From assembly GCA_035315065.1 (NCBI GenBank), contig DATFYM010000039.1, positions 1 to 49,191 on the forward strand: a stretch of DNA of 49,191 nucleotides. The letters are read 5' to 3'. Below, piece by piece: positions 16,453 to 24,381 of the stretch (the first letter of the stretch is position 1; the number at the start of each line of letters is the position of its first letter). The notes under the pieces were generated by a model. It worked only from the letters and a program-made list of their open reading frames with translations. It did not search any database and was not told the DNA's origin. This DNA comes from DATFYM01 sp035315065. Lineage in GTDB: Bacteria; Acidobacteriota; Terriglobia; UBA7540. The position numbers and the translations under genes are program-made.

Positions 16453-17820
16453 ATGAAGGAGAGTGAGAGACAACTGCTTGGCCGCCGCGACATTCTGAAA
16501 TCTTCCGCCGCGGCCGTGGGCGGTGCCCTGATGGCTGGCGAATCGGCGGGAGAACCGCTGGAGGCCTATCCCAAACAAACGAACACCAGCTCGCGCCCAT
16601 CCGAGCTGAAGATCACGGACCTCCGCGTGGCCCACGTCACCAAGGCGCCGATGAATTGTCCCATCCTCCGGATGGACACCAATCAGGGCATCTGCGGGTT
16701 GGGAGAGGTCCGTGACGGCGCCAGCCCCACCTACGCGCTGATGCTGAAGAGCCGGCTGCTGGGCGAGAACCCTTGCGACGTCGATCGCCTGTTCCGAAAG
16801 ATCAAGCAGTTTGCGGCACCGGCGCGACAGGCCGGCGGCGTGTGCGGAATCGAGATGGCGCTGTGGGACCTGGCCGGCAAGGCTTACAACGTTCCCGTCT
16901 ATCAAATGCTGGGCGGCAAGTTCCGCGACAAGATCCGCATCTATGCGGACACCACAGAATCCGACGACCCCAAAATCTACGGCCAGCGGTTGAAGGGGCG
17001 CATGGACCGCGGCCTCTCCTGGCTCAAGATGGATCTCGGCTACGACCTGGTGGAGAAAACGCCCGGCACCGTGATGCGGCCTTCCGGCATGAGCGTCGAC
17101 GAGCAGCGATTCACGCCCCCCATGTTCACCGGCACCGAACTCACCGACAAAGGCATCGCCCTGATGGGCGATTTCGTAGCCCAAGTGCGGGAAGTGGTGG
17201 GAATGGAGGTCCCGCTCTCGATCGACCACCTGGGACACATGGGCGTGAATTCCTGCATCCGCCTCGGGCACGCGTTCGAGCGTTACAACCTGGAGTGGCT
17301 GGAGGACCTGATTCCGTGGCAGTACACGGACCTCTGGCGCCAGATCACCGACGCCGGCGTGCCGACGTTGACCGGTGAGGATATCTATCTGAAGGAGGAC
17401 TTCTACAAGCTGTGCAGCACGCACGCCGTGCGCAAGATTCATCCTGACTTGGCAAGCGCCGGCGGCATTCTGGAGACCAAGAAGATCGGGGACATGGCGG
17501 AAGAGTTCGGCGTGCCTATGGCCATGCACTTCGCCGGCTCGCCCGTGGCCTGCATGGCCAGCGTGCACTGCGCCGCTGCCACCCAGAACTTCCTGGCGCT
17601 CGAGAACCACTCCCTGGAGGTCCCGTGGTGGGACGATCTGGTGTCGGGCGTGGAAAAGCCGATTGTGAATCGCGGCTACATCGCGGTGCCGGAGAGCCCG
17701 GGCCTGGGCGTCACCCTGAACGACGAGGCGGTGAAGGCGCACCTGATGCCGGATACGGGTTTCTTCGAGCCTACCGCGCAGTGGGACCACGAGCACTCCT
17801 GGGACCGGTTGTGGAGCTAG
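16453..17820 (+). CDS. Enolase-superfamily (mandelate racemase/muconate lactonizing type) enzyme
   Basis: 455 residues. The N-terminus has a twin-arginine-like signal (GRRDILKSSAAAVGGALMAG), suggesting Tat export of a folded, metal-bound enzyme. The capping domain (LKITDLRVAHV onward) is followed by a TIM barrel. The catalytic lysine region is WLKMDLGYD. Metal ligands are the Asp in LSIDHLGH, the Glu in LEWLEDLIP and the Glu in LTGEDIYL. The C-terminal base region is AMHFAGSPVACM. Such enzymes dehydrate aldonic or uronic acids; the exact substrate cannot be read from sequence. AAAGGGAGGA precedes the ATG. The neighbouring mutarotase and isomerase-like genes point to deoxy- or pentose sugars from plant walls. 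Confidence 0.88.
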   Translation: MKESERQLLGRRDILKSSAAAVGGALMAGESAGEPLEAYPKQTNTSSRPSELKITDLRVAHVTKAPMNCPILRMDTNQGICGLGEVRDGASPTYALMLKSRLLGENPCDVDRLFRKIKQFAAPARQAGGVCGIEMALWDLAGKAYNVPVYQMLGGKFRDKIRIYADTTESDDPKIYGQRLKGRMDRGLSWLKMDLGYDLVEKTPGTVMRPSGMSVDEQRFTPPMFTGTELTDKGIALMGDFVAQVREVVGMEVPLSIDHLGHMGVNSCIRLGHAFERYNLEWLEDLIPWQYTDLWRQITDAGVPTLTGEDIYLKEDFYKLCSTHAVRKIHPDLASAGGILETKKIGDMAEEFGVPMAMHFAGSPVACMASVHCAAATQNFLALENHSLEVPWWDDLVSGVEKPIVNRGYIAVPESPGLGVTLNDEAVKAHLMPDTGFFEPTAQWDHEHSWDRLWS

Positions 17821-17821
17821 G

Positions 17822-17973
17822 AATCGACGATTGACGATTGTCGATTGACGATTGAAAAAGCAATCAGCTATCAGCCGTCAGCTTGCGTGCGCCATCCGCG
17901 TGCCCGCCAATCTCAGCTATCAGCCAGAACTGGACTTTCGTGCTGAGAGCCGACCGCTGATAGCTGAGAGCTG
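17822..17973. repeat. Mixed intergenic repeat (tandem CGATTGA units and a hairpin)
   Basis: Tandem GATTGACGATTG-type units come first, then an inverted pair CTCAGCTATCAGC (17912-17924) and GCTGATAGCTGAG (17956-17968). The element lies between convergent genes and may serve as a bidirectional terminator. Confidence 0.7.
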
Positions 17974-18294
17974 TTACTCAAGGTGAAAGACTTCCTCCAG
18001 TCGTAACAAGCCCTCGTCGGGACGCTGGCCTCCCAGGTTCTCGAAAAAGCCCGACATCTCGCGCTGCCACCGCTCGTTCACTTCGCGGCCCGCCATTCCT
18101 TCCAGCGCCTTGGCGTAATCCGGGGTTTCGAAGTAGCCGACGAGCAAGCCATCGTCGCGCAGAAAGAGCGAGTAGTTGCGCCAACCGGTTTCCCGCAAGG
18201 CCTGGAGCATGTAGGGCCAGACCGCCTCGTGTCGCCGCTTGTATTCCTCCAGGCGGTCTGCTTTCACTTTCAGCAAGAAACAGACGCGCTCCAT
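17974..18294 (-). CDS. rhaM: L-rhamnose mutarotase
   Basis: 106 residues, close to the usual 104 of RhaM/RhaU. It interconverts the alpha and beta anomers of L-rhamnose in the cytosol to feed rhamnose isomerase. Landmarks are the ferredoxin-like fold starting VCFLLKVKADRLEEYKRRH with the active-site histidine, VWPYMLQALRETGWRNYS, the GYFETPDY segment, and the conserved tryptophan in NERWQREMSGFF. The ATG at 18294 lies at the edge of a repeat region. Rhamnose is a main sugar of rhamnogalacturonan, in keeping with the GH28-like gene nearby. No rhamnose kinase or aldolase is in the window. Confidence 0.9.
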   Translation of the reverse strand: MERVCFLLKVKADRLEEYKRRHEAVWPYMLQALRETGWRNYSLFLRDDGLLVGYFETPDYAKALEGMAGREVNERWQREMSGFFENLGGQRPDEGLLRLEEVFHLE

Positions 18295-18330
18295 CTTAGC
18301 CTCCTACGAAAATCGAAAATGGGGAGAATC

Positions 18331-18420
18331 CACAGATTACACAGATTACACAGATTACACAGAAAGAACAGCGAAGACCTAATCTGTGCAATCTGTGAAA
18401 TCTGCGGATTCCTCTGACCC
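18331..18420. repeat. Nine-base tandem repeat plus inverted partner
   Basis: CACAGATTA is repeated three times and a fourth time in part (18331-18363). After a spacer come AATCTGTGCAATCTGTGAAA and ATCTGCGGATTC, which are complementary. It can fold as a hairpin between the mutarotase and isomerase-like genes. The last dozen codons of the latter lie inside it. Confidence 0.75.
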
Positions 18421-19869
18421 GATCATCTTCAACTCCAAATCCAACAGCGACGCGACCTTCTCCAGCCGTTGCCCGAGGTGGCCGAGGCCCAACGCGCCGT
18501 GGTGGGTAGGACCTTCCCGGCACCAGGCGTTGATCCACGCGGCGGGCGGCAGGGCAAAGCGCATTAGGCTATTAGTATTGCCAATGCGAAGGCGCTCCCC
18601 GGCCACCGATTCGCCTTCCGCCGCCAACAGCTTGAGGCGGCCGGCGGGAGTTTGGGTGAAGCCGAGAAGGGTCACCGGCCCCAGGCGGACGCTGGCCTCT
18701 ACGCCCACGCCCGCGCCGCGCTTCCCGTGATAGAGCTCGAGGCCGCGAAGCACAGGGCGGCCCTGGGCGAGGGCGAGATGGAACGGCCCATCGTGCCCCA
18801 TCAGGAGCAACCCCTGGCGGAAGTCCATAGCGTAAATCTCGGTAAAACTGCCGCCGGCGCCGAGCAGGTCGACGATCTTCATGGCCTGGCAATTCTTGAG
18901 GTCGCCCTCGCCGGAGCAAGGAACGCCTCGCGCCGTAAGCAGCGAGCAGCCCACCGTCATGCCCGCCGCCAATTGCTCGTTCCGATTGCCGGCCAGTCCG
19001 CGATAGTAGTAGGCTAGCCCGCCCAGGTCGAAGTCTTCCACCAGTTTCTCCAGGCCCACGGCCACCTGGCAGGCCCAACGCATCTCTTCCGGCGCCGGCC
19101 TCCGGGCCAGCGGGTCGGAAGGGCTATCTTCGCTGATGTCGAAGATCGACCGCACCTGCCGCTCCTCGCGCCCGATTTCCGCGTCCGTCACCGCCGCCAC
19201 CCGCTCGTCGAGATCGGACATCTCCAGCACCTCAATGTGGGTGCCCAGTTGCGCGTGGTGCTGGGTGAAGTCGCTGTAAAGGTCCAACATGCCGGGGTAG
19301 GTGTGGCCCAGGAAGCCGATTCGCGTCTGGCGCAGATTGCGGACCACCCCTGCCGCTTCGCACCATTCCCGGATTTCCTGCCAAGCTGTTTCCCAAGGCT
19401 CGCGCATGTCGGGTTCCGGTTCCAGCATGCCGGTCACCTGCCGGAAGGGAATGCCGGACCGCGCCAGGGCTCCCGCGAGCTCGGGCACGCAACAGGCGGA
19501 GCAGTTGGCCAGCCATTCGGCGGTGCCGGTGTGGGGATAGTCCAGCGCGGCGCGCGGCTGGAGGTTCAGCACCACCACGGGCGCCTGAGCGCGCTGGATC
19601 ACGGGCAGCACCTGAGAGGACGTGGAGTACGTGCCCACGTAACACAGAACCAGGTCAACGTCGGAACGCCGAAAAGCCTCGCCCGTCGCAACCGCGGCGG
19701 GAGCGGAGTCCACTAGTCCGCCGCTAGAAACTGAGGCCCACTCGGCGACGCGTTGCTCCACCTTCCGCTGGTAGCCTTCCAACCGCTCGCGCAGCCCGGC
19801 AAATTGCGGCCAGTAGGCAGCGAGCCCGATTCCGAAGACTCCGACGACGGCTTGTTCTCTCGGTCGCAT
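18379..19869 (-). CDS. L-arabinose/L-fucose isomerase-family protein
   Basis: 496 residues with an arabinose-isomerase-like N-terminal domain (VGVFGIGLAAYWPQFAGL), a middle Rossmann-like part (VDLVLCYVGTYSTSSQ; IGFLGHTYPGMLDLY) and a C-terminal domain with CSGEGDLKNCQAMKIVD and GHDGPFHLAL. In true isomerases two Glu and two His bind the metal; Glu in GEGD and His in GHDGP and GLELYHG are candidates here. The family includes many proteins of unproven substrate, so the reaction (aldose-ketose isomerisation of arabinose, fucose or similar) is inference. The C-terminal residues ESADFTDCTD and the stop codon are encoded by the repeat at 18331-18420. It lies upstream of rhaM on the same strand. Confidence 0.8.
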   Translation of the reverse strand: MRPREQAVVGVFGIGLAAYWPQFAGLRERLEGYQRKVEQRVAEWASVSSGGLVDSAPAAVATGEAFRRSDVDLVLCYVGTYSTSSQVLPVIQRAQAPVVVLNLQPRAALDYPHTGTAEWLANCSACCVPELAGALARSGIPFRQVTGMLEPEPDMREPWETAWQEIREWCEAAGVVRNLRQTRIGFLGHTYPGMLDLYSDFTQHHAQLGTHIEVLEMSDLDERVAAVTDAEIGREERQVRSIFDISEDSPSDPLARRPAPEEMRWACQVAVGLEKLVEDFDLGGLAYYYRGLAGNRNEQLAAGMTVGCSLLTARGVPCSGEGDLKNCQAMKIVDLLGAGGSFTEIYAMDFRQGLLLMGHDGPFHLALAQGRPVLRGLELYHGKRGAGVGVEASVRLGPVTLLGFTQTPAGRLKLLAAEGESVAGERLRIGNTNSLMRFALPPAAWINAWCREGPTHHGALGLGHLGQRLEKVASLLDLELKMIGSEESADFTDCTD

Positions 19870-20182
19870 AGCGAAAGAAGCGGTCAGCTCTCAGCCGTCA
19901 GCCATCCGCTCGCTGCGGCCCTTGTGCCTTCCTCCATTTTCGAGAGTGGTCCTGAAAACGTAACCCAAAATTTCTGTCGATATCAACACAATTTGGGTTC
20001 GGTCCACGAATAAACCGATGGTCAGTCAACCAGCTTCTAACCGTCGCCCACTGCCCTGTTCCCGGTTGCCTATTGTCGGGAGGCGTTGGCATGGGAACCG
20101 CGCAACCGTCTTCTCTTTACAATCGGCAATCCCGGCGCAGACCGCCGCAGTTTCTTCCATTACCCATGTTACTCTACCTTGG

Positions 20183-20944
20183 ATGTCCAAACGCGAATCG
20201 CCGCCGCCGGACGCCTTGTACGGGATCAACGCCGTCAGGGAAGCCGTAGGCGCACGTCCCATGGAGTACGTCCTGGTGGCCGAGGGCCAGCACGGCCAGC
20301 GGGTGCAGGAGATTATCAACGCCTGCCGGGCGGCGGGAGTCCCGTTGCGCTTCGCGCCTCGGGCGGCGCTCGATCGCGCCGCCGGGACGACGCAGCACCA
20401 GAACGTGGTAGCGGTCTGCTCGGCTAAGGCCTACGACGATCTGGAGAGCCTGCTGCCAGCTTCTACCGAGGGGACGCCGTCCGCGCTGCCGTTGCTGGTG
20501 GTGCTGGACGGCGTCGAGGACCCCGCCAATCTGGGGGCCGTGGTTCGCACCGCGGTGGCCGCCGGGTCGAGTGGAGTGATCATCCCTGAGCGGCGCGCCG
20601 CCGGACTCTCGCCGGCCGTGGCGCGGGCCGCCGCCGGCGCGCTGGAGCACCTGCGCGTGGCGCGCGTCACCAACCTGGTGCGCACCCTGGTCGACCTCAA
20701 AGAGCGGAACATTTGGGTTTATGGATTCGAGGCGCAGGCGGAGAAATCTTATCTCGACCTCGACTACGCCACGGCATGCGCGTTGGTGCTGGGCGGCGAG
20801 GGTCGCGGCCTGCACCGATTGGTGCGCGAGGCGTGCGACCAGCTTGCGTGCATTCCCCTGCACGGTCCGGTGCAGTCGCTCAACATCTCCGTCGCCGCCG
20901 GAATCGTGCTGTACGAGGCGGCGCGGCAACGGCAGCAGCATTGA
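20183..20944 (+). CDS. rlmB: 23S rRNA (guanosine-2'-O-)-methyltransferase, TrmH/SpoU family
   Basis: 253 residues. It methylates the ribose of a guanosine (Gm2251 in E. coli numbering) in 23S rRNA. The N-terminal substrate-binding domain begins ALYGINAVREAV, and the trefoil-knot SPOUT domain has DGVEDPANLGAVVRTAVAAG (motif 1), LVLGGEGRGLHRLVRE (motif 2) and IPLHGPVQSLNISVAAGIVL (motif 3, with the knot asparagine). The ATG at 20183 gives the usual length; the frame stays open upstream to 20018 but that part is not family-like. There is no strong ribosome site. The stop codon begins a long hairpin. Confidence 0.93.
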   Translation: MSKRESPPPDALYGINAVREAVGARPMEYVLVAEGQHGQRVQEIINACRAAGVPLRFAPRAALDRAAGTTQHQNVVAVCSAKAYDDLESLLPASTEGTPSALPLLVVLDGVEDPANLGAVVRTAVAAGSSGVIIPERRAAGLSPAVARAAAGALEHLRVARVTNLVRTLVDLKERNIWVYGFEAQAEKSYLDLDYATACALVLGGEGRGLHRLVREACDQLACIPLHGPVQSLNISVAAGIVLYEAARQRQQH

Positions 20945-21025
20945 GTGATTGGGTGATCGGGTGATTGAGCGATTTGAAAAGAGGGCTCTTCAATCGCTCA
21001 ATCACCCGATCACCCAATCACTCAA
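20941..21025. repeat. Long near-perfect inverted repeat (hairpin)
   Basis: Two arms of about 37 bases, starting TTGAGTGATTGGGTGATCGG and ending in its inverse CCGATCACCCAATCACTCAA, with a ten-base loop and one bulge. It overlaps the rlmB stop codon and lies before the VWFA gene. It is likely to stop transcription; it is rich in GATT units rather than a GC stem with a T-tract. Confidence 0.85.
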
Positions 21026-21102
21026 TGATTCAGTCCCTGCAACTCCCCGTCTCTAGTCCTCATCCTATCAGTGGTCTGCTTGCTGCGACCCAGGAGCTTG
21101 CC

Positions 21103-22317
21103 TTGCGAGATGCGACTTTGGCTCGTGTTCCATTAATCTGCACTGTCAGTCTGCTCGTGTTGGGCTTGGCGATTGCACCCAGCGTGCCTGCTGGGAATGC
21201 TCAGAGCGCCCCGCCTGACTCCGTAAAGGCCGCCGCGCCTGCCGCGGGCCAGTCAAAGGGGACACAATCGGACACGCAGGCGCGGGGCGAAGCTCCAGCC
21301 GCCAGTATTAAGGTGACAACGCGGATCGTGACGGTGCCGGTGACGGTGATGGATTCCCGAGGCAACTTCCTCTACGACCTCGACGCGAAGGATTTCCAGA
21401 TCTACGACAACGGGCAACCGCAGCGCCTGAAGACCTTCGGCGTGGCCCTCAATCCGATGACGCTGGTGGTGGTGGTGGAGACCAACGACACGACGGAGGG
21501 GATGCTGCCCCAAGTCCGTCCCGTGGGCCCGCTTTTCTCCAGCCTCATGCTGGGTGACAAAGGCATGGTGGCTGTCATTTGCTATGCGGATCAAGTGCGA
21601 GTGGCGCAGGAGTTCTCGAGCGACAGCAGTGTGCTCTCCAAGACCCTGGGCAGCCTCCATCCGGAAGGCCGGGGCAGCCGCCTTAACGACGCGCTAGAGC
21701 GAGCTATCGCCATGCTGGAGACGCGGCCCACCGAAGAGCAGCGCGTGATTGTGGCGTTTTCCGACGGGCGCGATCACGGGAGCGATACCAAGAAGGACGA
21801 CCTCGTGAAACGGGCTACCGGGAGTGAGGTGACCATCTACGGGCTCGGCTTCAATCCTGCCCAGTCGCTGTGGCGCGAACCACCTCCGGAGCAGACCAGC
21901 CCGCTCGACCCCATCGTCCGTACGTCAGGGCCGCCAGGCAGGGCCAACACGCCGTCCACCCAGGCGATCATTTACGACACGCCGGTCCCGCCCGTGCCGA
22001 TCGTAATCGCCACGGGGGAGATTATCCGTTCCACGGTAGCGTCGAGCCTGCTGGAGTACTATGCCGGCTATACGGGCGGCGTCTTCGATAAGCACTGGTC
22101 GAAGGGGGCGCTGCAGGACCAACTGAACAAGCTCGCTACCGAGATCCACAGCCAGTACGATCTAGCCTACGTGCCCGATTCGCTCACACCGGGCTTTCAT
22201 CGCATCGAAGTGGAGGTGGACCGGCCCCACTTGAAGGTGCGGACGCGAGCCGGATATTTTCTCGTCGGTGAGACAACGTCCCCGTCAAAGCAAGACCAGC
22301 CCAAGGAACAAAAATAA
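21103..22317 (+). CDS. VWFA-related Acidobacteria-type protein, exported
   Basis: 404 residues from a TTG at 21103, chosen because AGGAG stands six bases before it and the result begins with a clean signal peptide (VPLICTVSLLVLGLAIA). The frame is also open from an ATG at 21025, which sits on the edge of the hairpin and has no ribosome site. After a linker comes the Acidobacteria-type VWFA domain: VTVPVTVMDSRGNFLYDL, DFQIYDNGQPQRLKTF, then VVVETNDTTEGM where the MIDAS motif DxSxS is expected. The motif is degenerate, so metal-dependent binding is doubtful. Other landmarks are VIVAFSDGRDHGSD and the C-terminal HRIEVEVDRPHLKVRTRAGY. Function is unknown; surface adhesion or complex assembly is typical of VWA folds. 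Confidence 0.82.
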   Translation: MRDATLARVPLICTVSLLVLGLAIAPSVPAGNAQSAPPDSVKAAAPAAGQSKGTQSDTQARGEAPAASIKVTTRIVTVPVTVMDSRGNFLYDLDAKDFQIYDNGQPQRLKTFGVALNPMTLVVVVETNDTTEGMLPQVRPVGPLFSSLMLGDKGMVAVICYADQVRVAQEFSSDSSVLSKTLGSLHPEGRGSRLNDALERAIAMLETRPTEEQRVIVAFSDGRDHGSDTKKDDLVKRATGSEVTIYGLGFNPAQSLWREPPPEQTSPLDPIVRTSGPPGRANTPSTQAIIYDTPVPPVPIVIATGEIIRSTVASSLLEYYAGYTGGVFDKHWSKGALQDQLNKLATEIHSQYDLAYVPDSLTPGFHRIEVEVDRPHLKVRTRAGYFLVGETTSPSKQDQPKEQK

Positions 22318-22324
22318 AGCAAGG

Positions 22325-22428
22325 GAATTTTGGATTTTAGATTTTGGATTTTGGATTGAAGACGAAGACCTGATTGTGTCGGCTTTTGTCTTCAATCCAA
22401 AATCGAAAATCCAAAATCCAAAATTTCG
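22325..22428. repeat. A/T-rich inverted repeat between convergent genes
   Basis: GAATTTTGGATTTTAGATTT at 22325 is inverted as ATCCAAAATCCAAAATTT before 22428. The arms are about 39 bases with a short central loop. Its position between convergent genes fits a bidirectional terminator. Confidence 0.8.
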
Positions 22429-22902
22429 TCAGTAGCCGTAGGGTTCGTAGCCCATCACCTGAATGCGCCGGCCGCTCTTCATCTCGATCTGGGCGAGGTA
22501 GGGGCGCATGTCGAGGGGTTCCACTTCCAGAACCACCGCATGAGGGGAGCCGTTCTCGGCATAGATGATCGTGAAGTACCGATTCTTGTTCTTGGGGTTG
22601 CTGCCTTCGACGGGCTTTACCTCCACCTTCCATTGCAGCTTGAGCTTTCGGACGCGCTGACTGACGTCCGGGCGGTACTGCATCAGCGTGATGGCATCCA
22701 AAGGGATGGCGATGGAGTGCTGGGCACAGCGGAAGACCAGGTCGTCCTGGCTTACTTCCAGTTGGCCCCCGCAGTTCTCCGGCAGGGCCTCGGTTCCTCC
22801 GGCGTAGCTAAACGGCGGATGAGTCTCGCGTCCCCTGGCGATACCTGCCAGGAGGATGGCCGCGCCGGCAGCAATTAACAGGCTGGGTTTCCAACACCTC
22901 AT
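22429..22902 (-). CDS. Exported hypothetical protein
   Basis: 157 residues with a signal peptide or N-terminal anchor (SLLIAAGAAILLAGIARG). The rest is soluble and strand-rich: GGQLEVSQDDLVFRCA, an aliphatic strand IAIPLDAITLMQYR, a basic hinge RVRKLKLQWKVEVK, and a C-terminal MRPYLAQIEMKSGRRIQVMG. It resembles a PH-like or small-barrel domain but I cannot name a family. It lies 94 bases downstream of the TonB-type gene on the same strand and may share its transcript. The reading frame begins at an ATG with no strong ribosome site. Confidence 0.65.
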   Translation of the reverse strand: MRCWKPSLLIAAGAAILLAGIARGRETHPPFSYAGGTEALPENCGGQLEVSQDDLVFRCAQHSIAIPLDAITLMQYRPDVSQRVRKLKLQWKVEVKPVEGSNPKNKNRYFTIIYAENGSPHAVVLEVEPLDMRPYLAQIEMKSGRRIQVMGYEPYGY

Positions 22903-22996
22903 TGCTCTTGCATCCGATCGAGCGATCGGGTCGCTAGCCCACTTACTTAATTATCTGGCTAACCAAACGCTCGATTCTTACTTCCACGGGCTTGGT

Positions 22997-23737
22997 TCAC
23001 GGACCGCCTGCGACTCGTCCCGCCTTGGCGGCAGGGTCTCCTTCCACTGGAACATCGACGTCCATGTACCAAGGGACGGCGTGATTTCCCCAGCGAGCCG
23101 GCTGAAACGTCCACCGCTCGAGATTCCGGCGGGCGGTGCCGAAGAGCGAGGACGGTCCCTGAATCAGCTCGGAGTCCATCGCGCTTCCTTCCGCACTCAC
23201 CAGCACCCGCAGTCGCAAAGTGGTCGCGCCTGGAGCCGCAGGCGACGCCGCCAGAACGGCGGGCGGCTTTACCTGCCGGCTCAGGAAGTCCTCAGGCTGC
23301 GGCGGCAGCTCGTTCACCTTTTGGATGCGCAGGGCGAAGTTGACGTCGACGAAGGTGGAAAAATCGGAGGGTCCCGTGTCCGTACTGTACGGCCGGTAGA
23401 CCCAGTGTCGAATGGACTTCAGAGCTGCCGCTGCCAGAAAAGCATGCCCCTTCAGCACGTGTGCTTCACGAACCTTGCCCTTAGGGTCCACCATCACTTG
23501 CAGCCGCACCGAGCCCTGAATGTAGTTCACCTTCGCCAGCGTTGGGTACTCGGGCTTCTCCTGGTCCACCAGCAACTTGGTGGCGGTCTTGCTCTTCAGA
23601 ACCACGGTGGCCGGCGCGGTCAGGTTCCCCTGGGCGTTCGCGCTCCAAGCGCCCGCCAGCCACAGGACGGCTAGCGCGACCGGCGCAACCACCCGGTCGG
23701 TCTCCCGGCCGCGTCTTGAAAGGCGACGGCTAGCCAT
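22997..23737 (-). CDS. TonB-family protein with two TonB C-terminal-like domains
   Basis: 246 residues with an N-terminal signal or anchor (VVAPVALAVLWLAGAWSANA). The first TonB_C-like unit is about residues 55-115 (EYPTLAKVNYIQGSVRLQVMV, DPKGKVREAHVLKG, AALKSIRHWVYRPY). A second, weaker one is about residues 165-235 (TLRLRVLVSAEGSAMDSEL, ARRNLERWTFQPARWG). The Pro-rich spacer and the proton-motive partner-binding helix of classical TonB are short or missing, so it may not energise receptors. Such energy-transducer TonB proteins are abundant in acidobacteria. Its start codon overlaps the end of acpS by eight bases. Confidence 0.82.
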   Translation of the reverse strand: MASRRLSRRGRETDRVVAPVALAVLWLAGAWSANAQGNLTAPATVVLKSKTATKLLVDQEKPEYPTLAKVNYIQGSVRLQVMVDPKGKVREAHVLKGHAFLAAAALKSIRHWVYRPYSTDTGPSDFSTFVDVNFALRIQKVNELPPQPEDFLSRQVKPPAVLAASPAAPGATTLRLRVLVSAEGSAMDSELIQGPSSLFGTARRNLERWTFQPARWGNHAVPWYMDVDVPVEGDPAAKAGRVAGGP

Positions 23738-24113
23738 TGGATTCGAAGATCACCTGCGCCACGACGTAGTGGTCCGCGTGGGAAATCGAAACTTCGGTGC
23801 GCGAGACACCCATTTGCTCGGCGACTTCTTTGGCGCGCCCCGTGAGCACCAATTCCGGCTTGCCGCTGGGTTGGTGCGTCACCTCCACGTCCAGCCAGCG
23901 GATCCCCTCTCGCCAGCCGGTGCCGAGCGCCTTGAACGCTGCCTCCTTGGCGGCAAATCGTGCTGCGTAGCGCTCCGCCTTGTTCTTAAACCGCTCGCAA
24001 TAAGCGATCTCCTGCGGAGTATAGATGCGCCGCGAGAAACGTTCGCCGTGGCGATCGAGGGCTTCGCCGAGGCGCGCCGTTTCAGCGATATCGATGCCCG
24101 TTCCGACAATCAT
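23730..24113 (-). CDS. acpS: Holo-[acyl-carrier-protein] synthase
   Basis: 127 residues. It transfers 4'-phosphopantetheine from CoA to the serine of acyl carrier protein, in the cytosol. The start MIVGTGIDIAETARL holds the conserved GxDI metal aspartate, RFAAKEAAFKALGTGW holds the KEA motif, and VSISHADHYVVAQVI is the C-terminal strand pair. The frame is open further up to 24275 but AcpS proteins begin at this MIVG motif. The downstream TonB-type gene starts inside the acpS stop region, indicating coupling. Confidence 0.95.
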   Translation of the reverse strand: MIVGTGIDIAETARLGEALDRHGERFSRRIYTPQEIAYCERFKNKAERYAARFAAKEAAFKALGTGWREGIRWLDVEVTHQPSGKPELVLTGRAKEVAEQMGVSRTEVSISHADHYVVAQVIFESNG

Positions 24114-24381
24114 TCCGACCCTGCTTTTGAACCCCTCACCGCATAGCGAACGGCGCGCCCACCGAAACCAGCGGTATTCGATCTTCGGTTCGCCCTCCGG
24201 GGCGGAATCGACCGCTACTGTACTCATGTAATACTGAAGTGGGGGTTTCGTCAAGAAGAAATCGCATCTTGACACCCAGAGGGAAAACCGGGCGTCGTGC
24301 CTCCTGGTCGTTCGTCGCGTTATCAGGCCGTCTCAGAAGCCGACCATCGGCAATTTTGCCGCCTCATGGTATCGTGATCAG

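Noticed and set aside
16231..17796. A 521-codon minus-strand frame opposite the enolase-superfamily gene
   Set aside because: No family motifs and His/Val/Asp-rich antisense composition; the plus strand has the catalytic residues.
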